Of a stretch of DNA of 64,000 nucleotides, positions 1 through 9,545 are shown piece after piece. The position numbers were made by a program, and so were the translations under genes. Source of the DNA: Cellulosilyticum sp. (GTDB lineage Bacteria > Bacillota > Clostridia > Lachnospirales > Cellulosilyticaceae); NCBI GenBank assembly GCA_017941635.1, contig JAGAVZ010000212.1, positions 1 to 64,000 on the forward strand, written 5' to 3'. The stretch's first letter is position 1. Each line of letters begins with the position of its first letter. Under the pieces are notes generated by a model. That model searched no databases. It saw only the letters and a program-made list of their open reading frames with translations, and was not told the DNA's origin.

Positions 1-189
1 CATCTTCCTTGGATTTGCTTAGCTAGTTTCATTACATTTGTACCAGTCAAACATCACATTGACCACTTTAAACTAAGGCAAGTAAAAAATGAAACCTTCG
101 CTAATGCCGTTCAAATTTGTATTTTGCTTAGTTGTAGTCTAATAGGTACACTGCTAATAGACATTTTTGTAAATAAATATTTATTCTAA
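1..189 (+). CDS. C-terminal end of a membrane protein (partial, left edge)
   Basis: An open frame runs from the first base to a TAA at 187-189, giving 62 residues. It has two hydrophobic stretches (LPWICLASFITFV and ICILLSCSLIGTLLIDIFV) separated by a short charged loop and ends NKYLF. This looks like the last two membrane segments of an integral membrane protein. The family cannot be named from this fragment. A strong hairpin follows the stop at once, so the gene ends a transcript. Confidence 0.6.
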   Translation, partial: HLPWICLASFITFVPVKHHIDHFKLRQVKNETFANAVQICILLSCSLIGTLLIDIFVNKYLF

Positions 190-190
190 A

Positions 191-238
191 AAAAGAGAGA
201 AGACTTACCTCCATTACGAGGTAAGTCTTCTCTCTTTT
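191..238. terminator. Bidirectional intrinsic terminator
   Basis: A perfect 20-bp stem (191-210 with 219-238) with an 8-base loop has A4 on one side and T4 on the other. It can end both the rightward membrane-protein gene and the leftward tRNA-Arg transcript. Confidence 0.9.
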
Positions 239-244
239 CTTTAC

Positions 245-318
245 CACACGCGGTAGGATTCGAACCCACGACATTCTGATCCGAATTAAGAAGCTCTATC
301 CAGCTCAACTACGCGTGC
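245..318 (-). tRNA. tRNA-Arg (anticodon TCG)
   Basis: On the minus strand a cloverleaf can be drawn: acceptor GCACGCG with CGCGTGT, a short D stem, anticodon loop ATTCGGA, and T arm GTGGG/TTCGAAT/CCTAC. Anticodon UCG reads the Arg codon CGA. CCA is not encoded. Two weak points are a G1-U72 wobble and a T30 x C40 mismatch in the anticodon stem. It is probably still functional. Confidence 0.85.
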
Positions 319-586
319 TTATTTTATTGATGCAATCAATTATGGATTACTTTATTATTTTAACACTTTTCAAAACTAAGTTCAATAGATAAGGATGCTC
401 CACAATGTAGCATCCTTTCATATCCTATACCTTCCAAATCAATATTCTCCATTTAAATAGCTTCCATGATAATGCTAAACACTTTTTGTTTCTTGAGGCC
501 TTATGACTCATACTATTTCACCCCTCACCTTACAACCTTTTCACTCCATATACTAATATATTTTTCCTTCTTATATTTATGACAAT
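319..586. other. Intergenic region between tRNA-Arg and the TetR terminator
   Basis: No gene is seen. There is a 9-bp inverted repeat, AAGGATGCT/AGCATCCTT (391-399 with 409-417), without a T-tract. No convincing tRNA promoter is visible. Confidence 0.5.
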
Positions 587-625
587 TAAAAATGAGGAGT
601 TGTGCTATTTACATTTACTCCTCAT
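587..625 (-). terminator. Terminator of the TetR gene
   Basis: Stem ATGAGGAGT/ACTCCTCAT (592-600 with 617-625), followed on the minus strand by TTTTTAATT, lies 15 bases after the stop of the TetR-type gene. Confidence 0.8.
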
Positions 626-639
626 CTTCTACCTTTCTA

Positions 640-1287
640 TTATAATCTCCATATACGATTAAATACTTGAAGATGTTCTTCTTTTGTACTAATATGGTCA
701 CTTAAATATGCACCTGCAATTTCTCCTACCACCAAACTACTTAACTCTTTCTCATCATAATCTAACGTAATTTCACCTTTTCCTTTGGCTGTTTTACACA
801 TCTCCACAAAAAGTTTATTTAACGTTAATTCATTGTAATATGGATATTCTTCTTCCTTAATATTACCAAAGAAGTATACAAACTCCGCATCAATTAACTT
901 CATTTCGTTCGCCTCTTCTCCTACAGCTAAAATAAAGTTAATGTAGCTACCAATAAAATTGCTATATTCCTTCTCTTCCAAAAACCATTTATAAATAGTA
1001 CTGAGTTTTTCTTCAAAACTCATATCTTCATCCCATTTCTGCATTCTAAGGGCAATTTTAACTGTAAAAATGCGCATAAAATAATGGAAGATATGTTCTT
1101 TAGTTGAGAAATAATTAAAAAATGTTCCTCTAGAAATTTGTGCTTTTTGACAAATCTCATCTACTGTTATGTCTGCAAACTCTTTTTGTTTAAGCAAATT
1201 TGCAGTTGTCTTTAGAATGGTTGTCCTTGTTTTTACGTAATTGATCTTACGTAATGAAAAATTTTCCAATGATTGATACATCATCAT
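640..1287 (-). CDS. TetR/AcrR family transcriptional regulator
   Basis: A 215-residue DNA-binding regulator. The N-terminal TetR helix-turn-helix is clear: TTANLLKQKEFADITVDEIC followed by the recognition segment QKAQISRGTFFNYFSTKEHIF. The C-terminal ligand domain is variable and gives no clue to the inducer. The start is placed at the ATGATGATG at 1287 because AAAGGAG lies 8 bases upstream; the longer frame from a TTG at 1305 would put that site inside the gene. It is divergent from the carboxypeptidase gene. Its target is unknown; autoregulation in the shared intergenic region is likely. Confidence 0.9.
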   Translation of the reverse strand: MMMYQSLENFSLRKINYVKTRTTILKTTANLLKQKEFADITVDEICQKAQISRGTFFNYFSTKEHIFHYFMRIFTVKIALRMQKWDEDMSFEEKLSTIYKWFLEEKEYSNFIGSYINFILAVGEEANEMKLIDAEFVYFFGNIKEEEYPYYNELTLNKLFVEMCKTAKGKGEITLDYDEKELSSLVVGEIAGAYLSDHISTKEEHLQVFNRIWRL

Positions 1288-1446
1288 ATCTATATCTCCT
1301 TTCAAACTTTACATTCTATATTCTTCTAAAGTATGGTCCATTTTCTGTTTATTATACATTTTTCCATTTTATTTATAGATAAATTAATTTTTATATCTGA
1401 CTATCTGTAATCTTTACATTTCTATTCTTCACTTATTCTCGATGAA

Positions 1447-1476
1447 TTGCATGTATATCTCAGCTTGTTATATAAT
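1447..1476 (+). promoter_or_regulatory. Probable sigma-A promoter of the carboxypeptidase gene
   Basis: TTGCAT (1447-1452), an 18-base spacer and a perfect TATAAT (1471-1476) sit 37 bases upstream of the start codon. Confidence 0.65.
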
Positions 1477-1513
1477 AAATGAATATGTACTTTTTATTTG
1501 AAAGGAGTTCTTA

Positions 1514-2857
1514 ATGTTCCGTAGATTTCTCTACTTTATAGTTTCGAGTATTTTAATATGTAATGTTACTTTTGCCTCTCCATTACCTGAGCTTAGTGCT
1601 GATGGTGCATTCTTAATAGAGACAAACACAAATACTATTCTTTACTCTAAAAATGGGTATTTGACTTTTTACCCTGCTAGTACGACTAAAGTACTTACTG
1701 CTTTGGCCATTGCATCTGATTTACCAATGACTCAAATCATCACTAAATCTCAAGAATCCGTAAATGAAGTTCCTTCTGATAGTAGTCAAATTGGTATTGA
1801 AGTAGGAACTCAATATACCGTATACGATGGACTTCATGCAGTTCTTATGGCATCTGATAATTTTGTTTGTCATGATTTGGCGTTAGCAGATTCTGGGAGT
1901 ATCTCTGCTTTTGCAAGTCATATGAATACCCTTGCTGCCAAAGCAGGTGCAAAGGATTATAATTTTGTCAATCCTCATGGTTATCATGATTCTAATCACT
2001 ATGTGACTCCAGCTAGTTTAGCTCGTATCACAAAAGCAGCCTTTGATAATCCTATTGTGAGTGAAATTGCAGGTACATTAACTTATAATTTCACAGCCAT
2101 TAATACAGGAAAAGTTATTCCTCTTAAACATACTTCAGCGCTGCTTAATCCTGATAGTCCATACTATAATGAACATGTTGTTGCTACTAAAACAGGTTAT
2201 CATACACCTGCTGGTCGTACTTTAGTAGCTAAAGCCACTTATGGGGATATGGACTTTATTGGTGTTGTCATGCGTACAGATGCACCTTTACAGTTTCAAG
2301 ATATGAATAAGCTTTTTGACTATGCTTCAACCAATTTCTCTCTAGGAACAGATAAAAATGAGATAAGTTATTTAACCAATCTGACGTATTCTAATTGGGC
2401 AAAGCCATATATCGAAGAAGCATTAGATAAGGGATGGATTACAAATTCTTCTCATAACTATACAACTGCCATTACAAAACGTGAGTTTTTAACATTATTA
2501 CATGGTGCAACACTAGGTACCTATAATGAACCTATTGATAAAATGATTCATTATACAACACCTTCTATCGATACAGAAAACTTACCTATAACACGAGCAG
2601 AACTTGCATCTAGTATCTATCGATTCTTTAAGCAATTTAAACTTACTGCACTTCCTACTGCAGATAAAATCTCTGATATTGGTTCACTTTCTACTTTTGT
2701 TCAAGAGGCTATTTCATTCTGCATACAATCAGGTATCCTTAGTTTACGTGACGAAAATACCTTTTTACCTAATGAACAAGTTACTTATGAAGAAGGAATC
2801 TGTATTATTTCAAAAATCAATGATGTACTCGCGCGTTATGAAAACTTTTCATTATAA
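1514..2857 (+). CDS. D-alanyl-D-alanine carboxypeptidase (peptidase S11) with SLH-like C-terminus
   Basis: An exported penicillin-binding protein of the DacA/PBP5 family that would trim the terminal D-Ala from peptidoglycan stem peptides. Residues 1-21 form a signal peptide. The three active-site motifs are present: S56-T-T-K59 (nucleophile and base), S114-D-N116 and K226-T-G228. After the catalytic domain, from about residue 295, there is no usual PBP5 stalk or membrane anchor. Instead two segments resemble S-layer homology repeats (YSNWAKPYIEEALDKGWI; ITRAELASSIYRFF), suggesting non-covalent attachment to cell-wall polymer. GAAAGGAG precedes the ATG. The gene stands alone with its own promoter and terminator. 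Confidence 0.9.
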   Translation: MFRRFLYFIVSSILICNVTFASPLPELSADGAFLIETNTNTILYSKNGYLTFYPASTTKVLTALAIASDLPMTQIITKSQESVNEVPSDSSQIGIEVGTQYTVYDGLHAVLMASDNFVCHDLALADSGSISAFASHMNTLAAKAGAKDYNFVNPHGYHDSNHYVTPASLARITKAAFDNPIVSEIAGTLTYNFTAINTGKVIPLKHTSALLNPDSPYYNEHVVATKTGYHTPAGRTLVAKATYGDMDFIGVVMRTDAPLQFQDMNKLFDYASTNFSLGTDKNEISYLTNLTYSNWAKPYIEEALDKGWITNSSHNYTTAITKREFLTLLHGATLGTYNEPIDKMIHYTTPSIDTENLPITRAELASSIYRFFKQFKLTALPTADKISDIGSLSTFVQEAISFCIQSGILSLRDENTFLPNEQVTYEEGICIISKINDVLARYENFSL

Positions 2858-2896
2858 AAATAAACAGAGGATGCACTGCATCCTCTGTTTATTTTT
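2858..2896 (+). terminator. Terminator of the carboxypeptidase gene
   Basis: A long near-perfect hairpin (AATAAACAGAGGATGC with its complement, 3-base loop) ending in ATTTTTA starts directly after the stop codon. Confidence 0.9.
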
Positions 2897-2952
2897 ATGT
2901 AATCTTATCTTATCTTATCTTTGTAAATAACTTCTTTATCATTGAATCTCAA

Positions 2953-3267
2953 TTATTCTATTGGCACACCATTTACATCACACTCTATTTGACCACATAG
3001 AATTAATATTCCATCAATAAATCCCCATATCCCACCAATAAAGAAAATAGGAAATGTAAATAGCTGACCTAGTGCAATACGATTATATCCTAAATAAAAT
3101 CGTCCAATGCCAAATCCCCCAAACAAAATCTGCAATATTCCTGCTACTTTTCTTGATCTTGGCTTATAACTACACTTTTCATAATTAACTATTTGCTGCT
3201 TGCTTTTACAAATTGGACATATCCTTACATCTTCACCTAATGTCTGTCCACATTTATTACAAATCAT
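2953..3267 (-). CDS. TM2 domain protein with N-terminal zinc ribbon
   Basis: A 104-residue membrane protein. It starts with a CxxC...CxxC zinc-ribbon (CNKCG and CPICK), followed by a basic linker. A TM2 domain follows: two hydrophobic helices joined by a short turn, with the family signature FGGFGIGRFYLGY. TM2 proteins have no well-defined biochemical role. The start is the ATG at 3267, 8 bases after AGAGGTG; an upstream in-frame GTG overlaps that binding site. It has no obvious operon partner. Confidence 0.85.
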   Translation of the reverse strand: MICNKCGQTLGEDVRICPICKSKQQIVNYEKCSYKPRSRKVAGILQILFGGFGIGRFYLGYNRIALGQLFTFPIFFIGGIWGFIDGILILCGQIECDVNGVPIE

Positions 3268-3395
3268 TCTTATCACCACCTCTAAATGTATGACCTAATT
3301 CATAACGTTACTTCGATTCTTCTCTATCTATTATATAGTATTTAAATCCTAAATAAATAAAAAAATTTTATTTCATGTGTATATATCTCTCTGTT

Positions 3396-3490
3396 TCTGT
3401 TCATAATATTATCGTACCAAGTGTGAGGTACATCGCTAAATCCCCCCTCAACCTAGGTTTCTCCCCCTGAAACCTAGGTTTTTTTTATTT
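3396..3490 (+). ncRNA. Candidate small RNA with C-rich single-stranded segments
   Basis: On the plus strand a 5-bp hairpin (GTACC/GGTAC, 3414-3431) is followed by unpaired AAATCCCCCCTCA. A perfect 11-bp terminator stem comes next (3450-3460 with 3470-3480) with loop CTCCCCCTG and T8. No plus-strand gene lies upstream; the previous plus gene has its own terminator about 550 bases away. The terminator therefore implies an independent transcript. UCCC-rich loops are typical of Firmicute sRNAs that pair with Shine-Dalgarno sequences. The 5' end and promoter are uncertain: TATTAT at 3407 has no good -35. Confidence 0.45.
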
Positions 3491-3536
3491 CCTTCCTATT
3501 CATCTACATAAATCTAAAGATTTAATATTATCCAAC

Positions 3537-3583
3537 AAAAATGCACCCATATGACATACTTAATTCTATATGGGTGCATTTTT
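3537..3583. terminator. Bidirectional terminator downstream of the chemoreceptor
   Basis: A perfect 16-bp stem (3537-3552 with 3568-3583) flanked by A- and T-runs. It probably ends the leftward chemoreceptor transcript. Confidence 0.85.
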
Positions 3584-3676
3584 CCTTATTTCTACTCCTA
3601 TTTTTAGTTCTACTGCTCACTAAACTTTAGTAATCTTTATCTGTTCATCCTACTCATTTCATTTAATCTATAACTT

Positions 3677-5659
3677 TTATATCTTAAATTGATTAATTGT
3701 ACCACTTAATCCTTCTAACTGGGTATTTAATTCATCTGCTAGATGTGAAAGTTGTTCCATTACAGCTTTTTGTTCTTCACCTAAAGCATTAAGCTCCTGA
3801 GCAGCAGCCGCATTTTCTTCGGTAACAGTAGTAATGTTTTCGATTTTTTCTCCAACATGATTTTTTAATTCATCCATGGAATTACTTCTTTCACTAACTT
3901 GATTAATGCCTTTATTAATCATCATCAATTCTTCAATCATCTCACTTAACGACTTCTTGGTTTCTTCTGCTGCCTGTTCTTGTGCCACAAAGAATTCTCC
4001 TGACTGTTTAACTAGTTCCACAGCTTGGCTTGCTGCTAATTCAATTTCATTTAATGTACTTCTTACATTATTAGTAGAATTCTTAGATTGCTCTGCTAAA
4101 TTTCTTACCTCATTAGCTACAACTGCAAAGCCTCTACCCACTTCACCTGCTCTAGCTGCTTCTATACTTGCATTGAGTGCAAGGAGGTTCGTTTGTTCAC
4201 TGATATCATCTAATAATTTCATAACTTCACCAATTGTTCTAGTGAGCTCATTTAAAGAAATAATTTTTTCACTAATCTCTGCTGATATTGCAGTTGTGGA
4301 ATCCATTGCTCTATTGAGTCGCTCCATATTGTCACTTGCTTCTTCTATTTTATTTCTTGTACCTTCTGATTGTACATAAACCTCTTTTGTATCTTGCATA
4401 ACTGCTCTTATACTTTCAGAAAGTGTCTCCATCATAGCTGCACCATTCTGTGTATCTTCTGCTTGCGAGTTAGACCCTTCAGCAATGTTCTCAATAGATA
4501 AGGTTAATTGATTAAATGTTTCTATAGAATGTCCTGTATTTCTCTTTAAAATACTACTTGCATTTAAAACATTATCTATTGTAGACTGTGTTTCTTTGAC
4601 AAGCTCTTTAATATTATCTACCATATGATTGAAACTCTCACCGAGTTCACCAAGTTCATCCCCTGTCTTCACTTCAACTCTAACATTTAAATCTCCTGTT
4701 TCTGCTTCTTTCATAATCTTTCGCATCTTATCAATAAAGATCACAATACTTTGTGAAATCATATAGCCAGCTGCTACTGCTATAATTACACTTACTATAA
4801 TTAATATCCAGTTAAAGTAATTTACTTTATCAATTGCCTGTGTTAATACTTCAATCGGAATTTCTGCAACTACTTTCCAGCCATTGGTGCTTGTTGCATA
4901 TGTAATCAATTTTCCATTAATCTCTTTCTCTGCAACTTCAGCTTCACCTAAAGAAAAAGCTTTGACCTCTTCATTCAACACTGCACCTTCTGTTGAGCAT
5001 AAAACTTGTCCATTTTGATCTAACAAAAAGACATCTGAACCATCAAAAAGCTCAATATTTTTGATTTGTTCTTCTAAAGATGAAATATTACTTTCTGCAA
5101 TAAAGACACCTAATACTTTCCCTTTTTTTACGTTATGAAGTTGTCTCGTAATAAAAATATATCCTTCATACCCTGGAAAATCAGTAATCCATTGGATTGA
5201 ATTACCTTGCTCGTATTCTAAAAATCCAAGCACTTCTTCTTCACTTAAATATTCTTTTCTAGAGGACGGGTCAGAAGTCATTATAATATCTTGATCATCA
5301 TTAAATATTAATGTTATTTCTTTAATCGTATTGTCTAGCGCCAAAGAATATAATAATTGATTTCTAATATTAGTCTGTAAATTATGTTTAGCTAATCTAC
5401 CTTCTGTCCCTTTTTTACCAAGTGTTGAATACTGATCCATTAAGTTATAGCCAGTTGCGTTCAATTCATTAACAATAATACGATTTGAAAACTTTCCCAT
5501 TTCTTCTGCATATGTTGATATATTGGCACAAGCCTGCTCTATCATCTCAGTTGCTAGTTGACTACTTGTATCTTTTAATGTTTTTCGAGAGTTTACTGAT
5601 GAAAATAGATTAACGATAACTAATGGAATTGCTACACATAAAAAATACGAAATAACCAT
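3677..5659 (-). CDS. Methyl-accepting chemotaxis protein, 5' part frameshifted
   Basis: A 660-residue transmembrane chemoreceptor, from the first usable ATG. The order is a membrane helix ([17 protein letters not shown]), an extracellular dCache-type sensor to about residue 280, a second helix ([18 protein letters not shown]), HAMP, then a long coiled signalling domain. The kinase-contact tip is [19 protein letters not shown]. The ATG at 5659 lacks a well-spaced ribosome binding site. In-frame codons upstream (FTIKNR) align with the neighbouring paralogue (TSIKAK), so the natural protein begins further upstream in another frame; see 5668-5814. A -1 shift in an A6 run would give about 712 residues. 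Confidence 0.85.
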   Translation of the reverse strand: MVISYFLCVAIPLVIVNLFSSVNSRKTLKDTSSQLATEMIEQACANISTYAEEMGKFSNRIIVNELNATGYNLMDQYSTLGKKGTEGRLAKHNLQTNIRNQLLYSLALDNTIKEITLIFNDDQDIIMTSDPSSRKEYLSEEEVLGFLEYEQGNSIQWITDFPGYEGYIFITRQLHNVKKGKVLGVFIAESNISSLEEQIKNIELFDGSDVFLLDQNGQVLCSTEGAVLNEEVKAFSLGEAEVAEKEINGKLITYATSTNGWKVVAEIPIEVLTQAIDKVNYFNWILIIVSVIIAVAAGYMISQSIVIFIDKMRKIMKEAETGDLNVRVEVKTGDELGELGESFNHMVDNIKELVKETQSTIDNVLNASSILKRNTGHSIETFNQLTLSIENIAEGSNSQAEDTQNGAAMMETLSESIRAVMQDTKEVYVQSEGTRNKIEEASDNMERLNRAMDSTTAISAEISEKIISLNELTRTIGEVMKLLDDISEQTNLLALNASIEAARAGEVGRGFAVVANEVRNLAEQSKNSTNNVRSTLNEIELAASQAVELVKQSGEFFVAQEQAAEETKKSLSEMIEELMMINKGINQVSERSNSMDELKNHVGEKIENITTVTEENAAAAQELNALGEEQKAVMEQLSHLADELNTQLEGLSGTINQFKI

Positions 5660-5667
5660 ACGATTTT

Positions 5668-5814
5668 TTATTGTGAACTTACTCCCTCTTTTTTCTTTCC
5701 TTCGTTCTCTACTTTAGTAGCTTTTTTAAATTGAAATTTTTTTAACTTTAAATCAAATGTTGCCTTTGCTAGATTTTTATTCTTTCTCCCTATGCTGGCT
5801 AGCTCTTTCTTCAT
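5668..5814 (-). pseudogene. Displaced N-terminus of the chemoreceptor (out-of-frame leader ORF)
   Basis: This 48-codon frame starts at an ATG with AGGGG 6 bases upstream, the best translation start for the chemoreceptor. It encodes a Lys-rich cytoplasmic segment (MKKELASIGRKNKNLAKATF...) and stops 8 bases before the ATG at 5659. Within it the run AAGAAAAAAGAG (six A) offers the shift point: one extra A would join it to [16 protein letters not shown] of the receptor. Possible explanations are an indel mutation, slippage-based on/off control, or a sequencing error in the homopolymer. Confidence 0.6.
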
Positions 5815-5979
5815 CGTATCCCCCTGATATAACAACTTGTCTTAATTTTTTTAATATTAAGTTTATTATGCCGTAAATTCATCATTTAGTGTATATTTTT
5901 ATATCTTTTTCCTAATTCCTCTACCATAAAAACATATTTTTTGTACTTCTCACCTAAGATACCTTGCTCTATCAAACCA

Positions 5980-7983
5980 TCATATTTTAAATTGTTTAAT
6001 ACTTATATCAAGTTGTTGCATAATATCCAATAGATGCTGCGCCATCTTGGATAAGCTATACATAACGTCCTTTTGTTCTTCACTTAGGACATTAACTTCT
6101 TTTGTAGCAGATGCATTATCACTTGTAACTATATTAATTCCATCAATACTGCCAGTCATAGCTTCTTTAATATTTTGCATATCTATTACTTTTAGGTTAA
6201 TTCTTTCTAATTCTCCATCCATTTCTACTAGCATATCAATAATTTGTTTGAAAGCATCATAAGCATGTCCTACTACAATCTCTTGGTTATTAAAAATTTG
6301 GTTTGCCTCAGTTACAAGCTGCATTGTATTACTAGATTGTTTTTCTATCTCTTCTAAAGTAATTCTTACACTTTCTGTAGACTTCTTAGATTGCTCTGCC
6401 AAATGCCTTACCTCATTAGCTACTACTGCAAAACCTTTTCCAAACTCACCAGCTCTAGCAGCCTCAATACTTGCATTAAGTGCGAGTAAGTTCGTCTGCT
6501 CACTGATTTCAACTACGAATCCCATGATTTGATCAATACTTTTTGTCATTGTCCCTAAATCTATAATACTTTGACTAATCTTTTCAGATAGCCTCAAAGA
6601 AGAAGACATAGATTTATTCAGCCCCTCTATACTCTCTGTTGCATAATCTACAGTGGAACGAGCATTTTTTGTATTTTCAAATAATGTTTGTGTATTTTTT
6701 CTTACTTCCTGAATGCTTTCAGAAAGTTTTCCCATAACCATTGTACTATTTTGTGTTTCTTCTGCTTGAATCATTGAACCCTTTGTAATCTCTCCAATGG
6801 AAATTGCAAGCTGTGTAAAGGTTTCTACAGATTGATTGGTACTTTCACTAAGCATTTCTCCACTTTGTAAACTTACATCTATTGCTCCATGAGTCTGCTC
6901 AATCACGTTACGGATATTAAAAATCATATTGTTAAAACTATTACATAAACTAGCCATTTCATCTTTTCCTCGAACTGGTACCCGCACTATCAAATCTCCA
7001 TCTTCTGTTTGTTTCATTGCTTTTACCAATTTACCAATAGAATCACTAAGGCCTTTGGATACTAAATAACCGATTATACTCCCTACTACGGCAACACATA
7101 CTACTAAAAGCCACACTAATCTATTTAATGCTACAATGGAACTTGTTAAACTCTGTACCGCAAGCTCTACGACAATTTTCCAGCTACAATTACTTGTTGC
7201 ATATGCTACCATCTCTTGTCCAATAATACCATTTGCCAAATCTCGCCCTTCTGAAACAAATGCCAAAACATCACTTCCCATAGTCTCTTCAGTAGTAGTA
7301 CATAATACATTCGCCTCATTATCCACTACATAAATCTTTGCTCCTTCAAATAATTCAATCTGTTCAATTTGTTGTTTTAATAAATCTAGCTTAACGACTG
7401 ATACTAATAATCCAAAGTTTTTTCCTGTAATACTATTTTTAATAGGCTTTATATAAAGCATATCATTACTAAAATTGATATCCTTATACCAAATTCCTTG
7501 TGTGATACCTAGGTTTTGTATATTTTTTGCTTGTTCTTCTGTTAAAATACCTGATGCACCAATTACTTCTCCCTTTTCCGTCAGCAAAACTGCATGTTCT
7601 ATATTTTCTTCATATACACTAATACCTATCAGTTGTTGGTTAATTATTGATAATTAATTAGCCTTTTCCATTTGATTATTAGCCTGTTCATAATTATTAA
7701 GCAGACTACTTTTTCCATCATTTAAATTATTCATTATGAATTTATTAACATTCTTCTCTACATCATTGGCGAAATAGTCAATATTTGTATTAGTCTGTCT
7801 TACCATTTGTGTAGTAAGCTGCATACTAGTATCTCTCAAATTCTTCTTAAAGCCCTTACTAGAAATACTATTAACAATCAGAAGTGGAATAGTTGCTAGT
7901 ACTACATATGAGATAATCAATTTCGCTTTAATGGATGTAGTTTTTTTTATTTTTATTTTTGTTTTTTCTCTTTTATGTCTCAT
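5980..7983 (-). pseudogene. Methyl-accepting chemotaxis protein interrupted by an in-frame TAA
   Basis: A second receptor with the same architecture, tandem to the first. The N-terminal piece (7983-7654, 109 residues) has a basic leader, a membrane helix (LIISYVVLATIPLLIVNSI) and the start of the sensor. It ends at TAA (7656-7654). The next codon continues in the same frame without a shift ([21 protein letters not shown]) into the rest of the sensor, second helix, HAMP and signalling tip ([19 protein letters not shown]) to 5980. Without the stop, the product would be about 667 residues, colinear with the paralogue. A single CAA-to-TAA change explains it. The start has AAAGGAGG upstream. Translation from TTG at 7587 is possible but would lack the membrane leader. 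Confidence 0.85.
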
Positions 7984-8142
7984 TTTTATCCTCCTTTAGA
8001 TTCTTATACTAATCTTTATATTTTTTCTCTCACAATAGTTTCTTTCTAATCTTCACCTTATTACATATTTCAGCTACTCATTCATAACTTTCTTCTAATT
8101 GGTAAATATTAATATCAAACTATACTCACATAGGAGGTCATT

Positions 8143-8835
8143 ATGAAAAAATTATTTACGTGCATTCTTATATCCAGTTTACTACTATCTTTACTCACTG
8201 GTTGTAACCAAACGCAAAAGAACTCTCAAAATCAAACTCAAAGTGAATCTCAAAATAATGCCCAATCAAACTCATCTCAAGCTACTAATTCCCCTGAAAA
8301 AGCTGTATCTGATTTTCTAAAAGATTTACAACATGAAGACTTTTCAAGTGCCAAAGCTAACTACGTTGAGAATCTAGATAATATGGCTAACTTTAGAAAT
8401 CAAATAGAATCTATATCACCTAGTACTGCAACTCAATTTTTTAGTAAACTAGCCGACTTTACGTATACTGTAGAATCCACTCAACCTGATTCACAAGATT
8501 CAAGCAAAGCTACTGTCTACCTCACCATGACTTATTATGATGTTGGCAAAGCTTTTGAAACAACACTCCTAGACTATATCCGAACCGAAATCTCCATGAC
8601 TTATGATGGAAAAAATGATGAAGATATTATGACCAAAGCAGATGAAATTGTAATTGAAGATATCAAATCTAGCACACAAGTCACTACTGAGCATGTCCCT
8701 GTCTCCGTTGTATTAGAAGATACTAAATGGAAAGTAGAAAAAATGAGTGAAAATCCTGAACTCCTAAATGTACTTTCTGGTAATATTATGGATACTATTA
8801 ACAAGTTGACACTTACGCTTCAAAAAAGTAATTAA
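8143..8835 (+). CDS. Lipoprotein with Asn/Gln/Ser-rich linker
   Basis: A 230-residue secreted lipoprotein. A signal peptide ends in the lipobox LLTGC (Cys21), followed by a low-complexity linker rich in N, Q and S to about residue 50. A globular domain follows (SPEKAVSDFLKDLQHEDFSSAKANY...). Its pattern of a short helical repeat followed by beta strands ending in KWKVEKM recalls DUF4878/DUF5105-type lipoproteins of unknown function; this match is from memory of the pattern only. TAGGAGG precedes the ATG. The gene is monocistronic. Confidence 0.8.
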   Translation: MKKLFTCILISSLLLSLLTGCNQTQKNSQNQTQSESQNNAQSNSSQATNSPEKAVSDFLKDLQHEDFSSAKANYVENLDNMANFRNQIESISPSTATQFFSKLADFTYTVESTQPDSQDSSKATVYLTMTYYDVGKAFETTLLDYIRTEISMTYDGKNDEDIMTKADEIVIEDIKSSTQVTTEHVPVSVVLEDTKWKVEKMSENPELLNVLSGNIMDTINKLTLTLQKSN

Positions 8836-8836
8836 T

Positions 8837-8880
8837 ATAAACTAACTCACTATCTAAAGTAGTGAGTTAGTTTATTTCTT
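8837..8880 (+). terminator. Terminator of the lipoprotein gene
   Basis: A perfect 16-bp stem (8837-8852 with 8860-8875), then TTCTT. Confidence 0.85.
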
Positions 8881-9012
8881 ATGCTCTATCTTTTTGATAA
8901 ATTTTTAATAGCTTTTCGCTTTATTTTAGTTATTTTTCTTACTAGTATTATATATGTAAGCACTTACCTTTATTGAATATTCCCACTTTTTCTCTATTCT
9001 GCATATTTTAAT

Positions 9013-9390
9013 CTACTTATTTAAATTCATATCTAATTCTTTCATAGCATGCAGTAAACTGTCACTCATAAAATCTATGATTTCATTATGTTTACTCTTA
9101 CCCTGTTTAATTTTTTCTTCAAACTCTATTGCTTGTTCCCATATAGGATACTTTGTAACAATACTAAGTTGTTGTAAAGTTAAAAGGGCTTGTCTTAAAT
9201 TAACTACTTTATAATTTAACTTACTAAGATATTTTTCAATATTTTCTTTTGTAAAATCTATGATTCGTAAGAAAAACCTATTAATCTCTTCCTCCTCTAG
9301 CTGTGCCAAAATCTCTTTATTAACCAAGGTACTAAGTGTTTCAATTACTTCATAATAGTTGCATTTCTTGCCTTCACGATAAAAAGTCAT
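9013..9390 (-). CDS. Hypothetical protein, 125 residues, helical
   Basis: No family is recognised. The protein is predicted soluble and almost entirely helical, with an acidic first half (LAQLEEEEINRFFLRII) and a lysine-rich tail. There is no signal peptide or membrane segment. CAGGAGG 8 bases before the ATG makes it a convincing gene. It is followed by about 130 bases without a clear terminator and has no functional partner nearby. Confidence 0.7.
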   Translation of the reverse strand: MTFYREGKKCNYYEVIETLSTLVNKEILAQLEEEEINRFFLRIIDFTKENIEKYLSKLNYKVVNLRQALLTLQQLSIVTKYPIWEQAIEFEEKIKQGKSKHNEIIDFMSDSLLHAMKELDMNLNK

Positions 9391-9505
9391 TGTGTATACC
9401 TCCTGTTTTCGACATTTTGTTAATCCTATTATATCATCAAGTCATAATTTTAAAACTATTTTATAATATTTTCAATATTTAAGACAATTTTTTATAAGGT
9501 TTAGA

Positions 9506-9541
9506 CAAAAAAATAGACACTACAACTTCTGTAGTGTCTAT
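9506..9541 (-). terminator. Terminator of the PaaK-ACT operon
   Basis: Stem ATAGACACTACA with its complement (9513-9524/9530-9541), followed on the minus strand by seven T. Confidence 0.9.
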
Positions 9542-9545
9542 CTAG

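Noticed and set aside
391-417. Hairpin AAGGATGCT/AGCATCCTT as a terminator
   Set aside because: No T-tract on either strand; left as an inverted repeat only.
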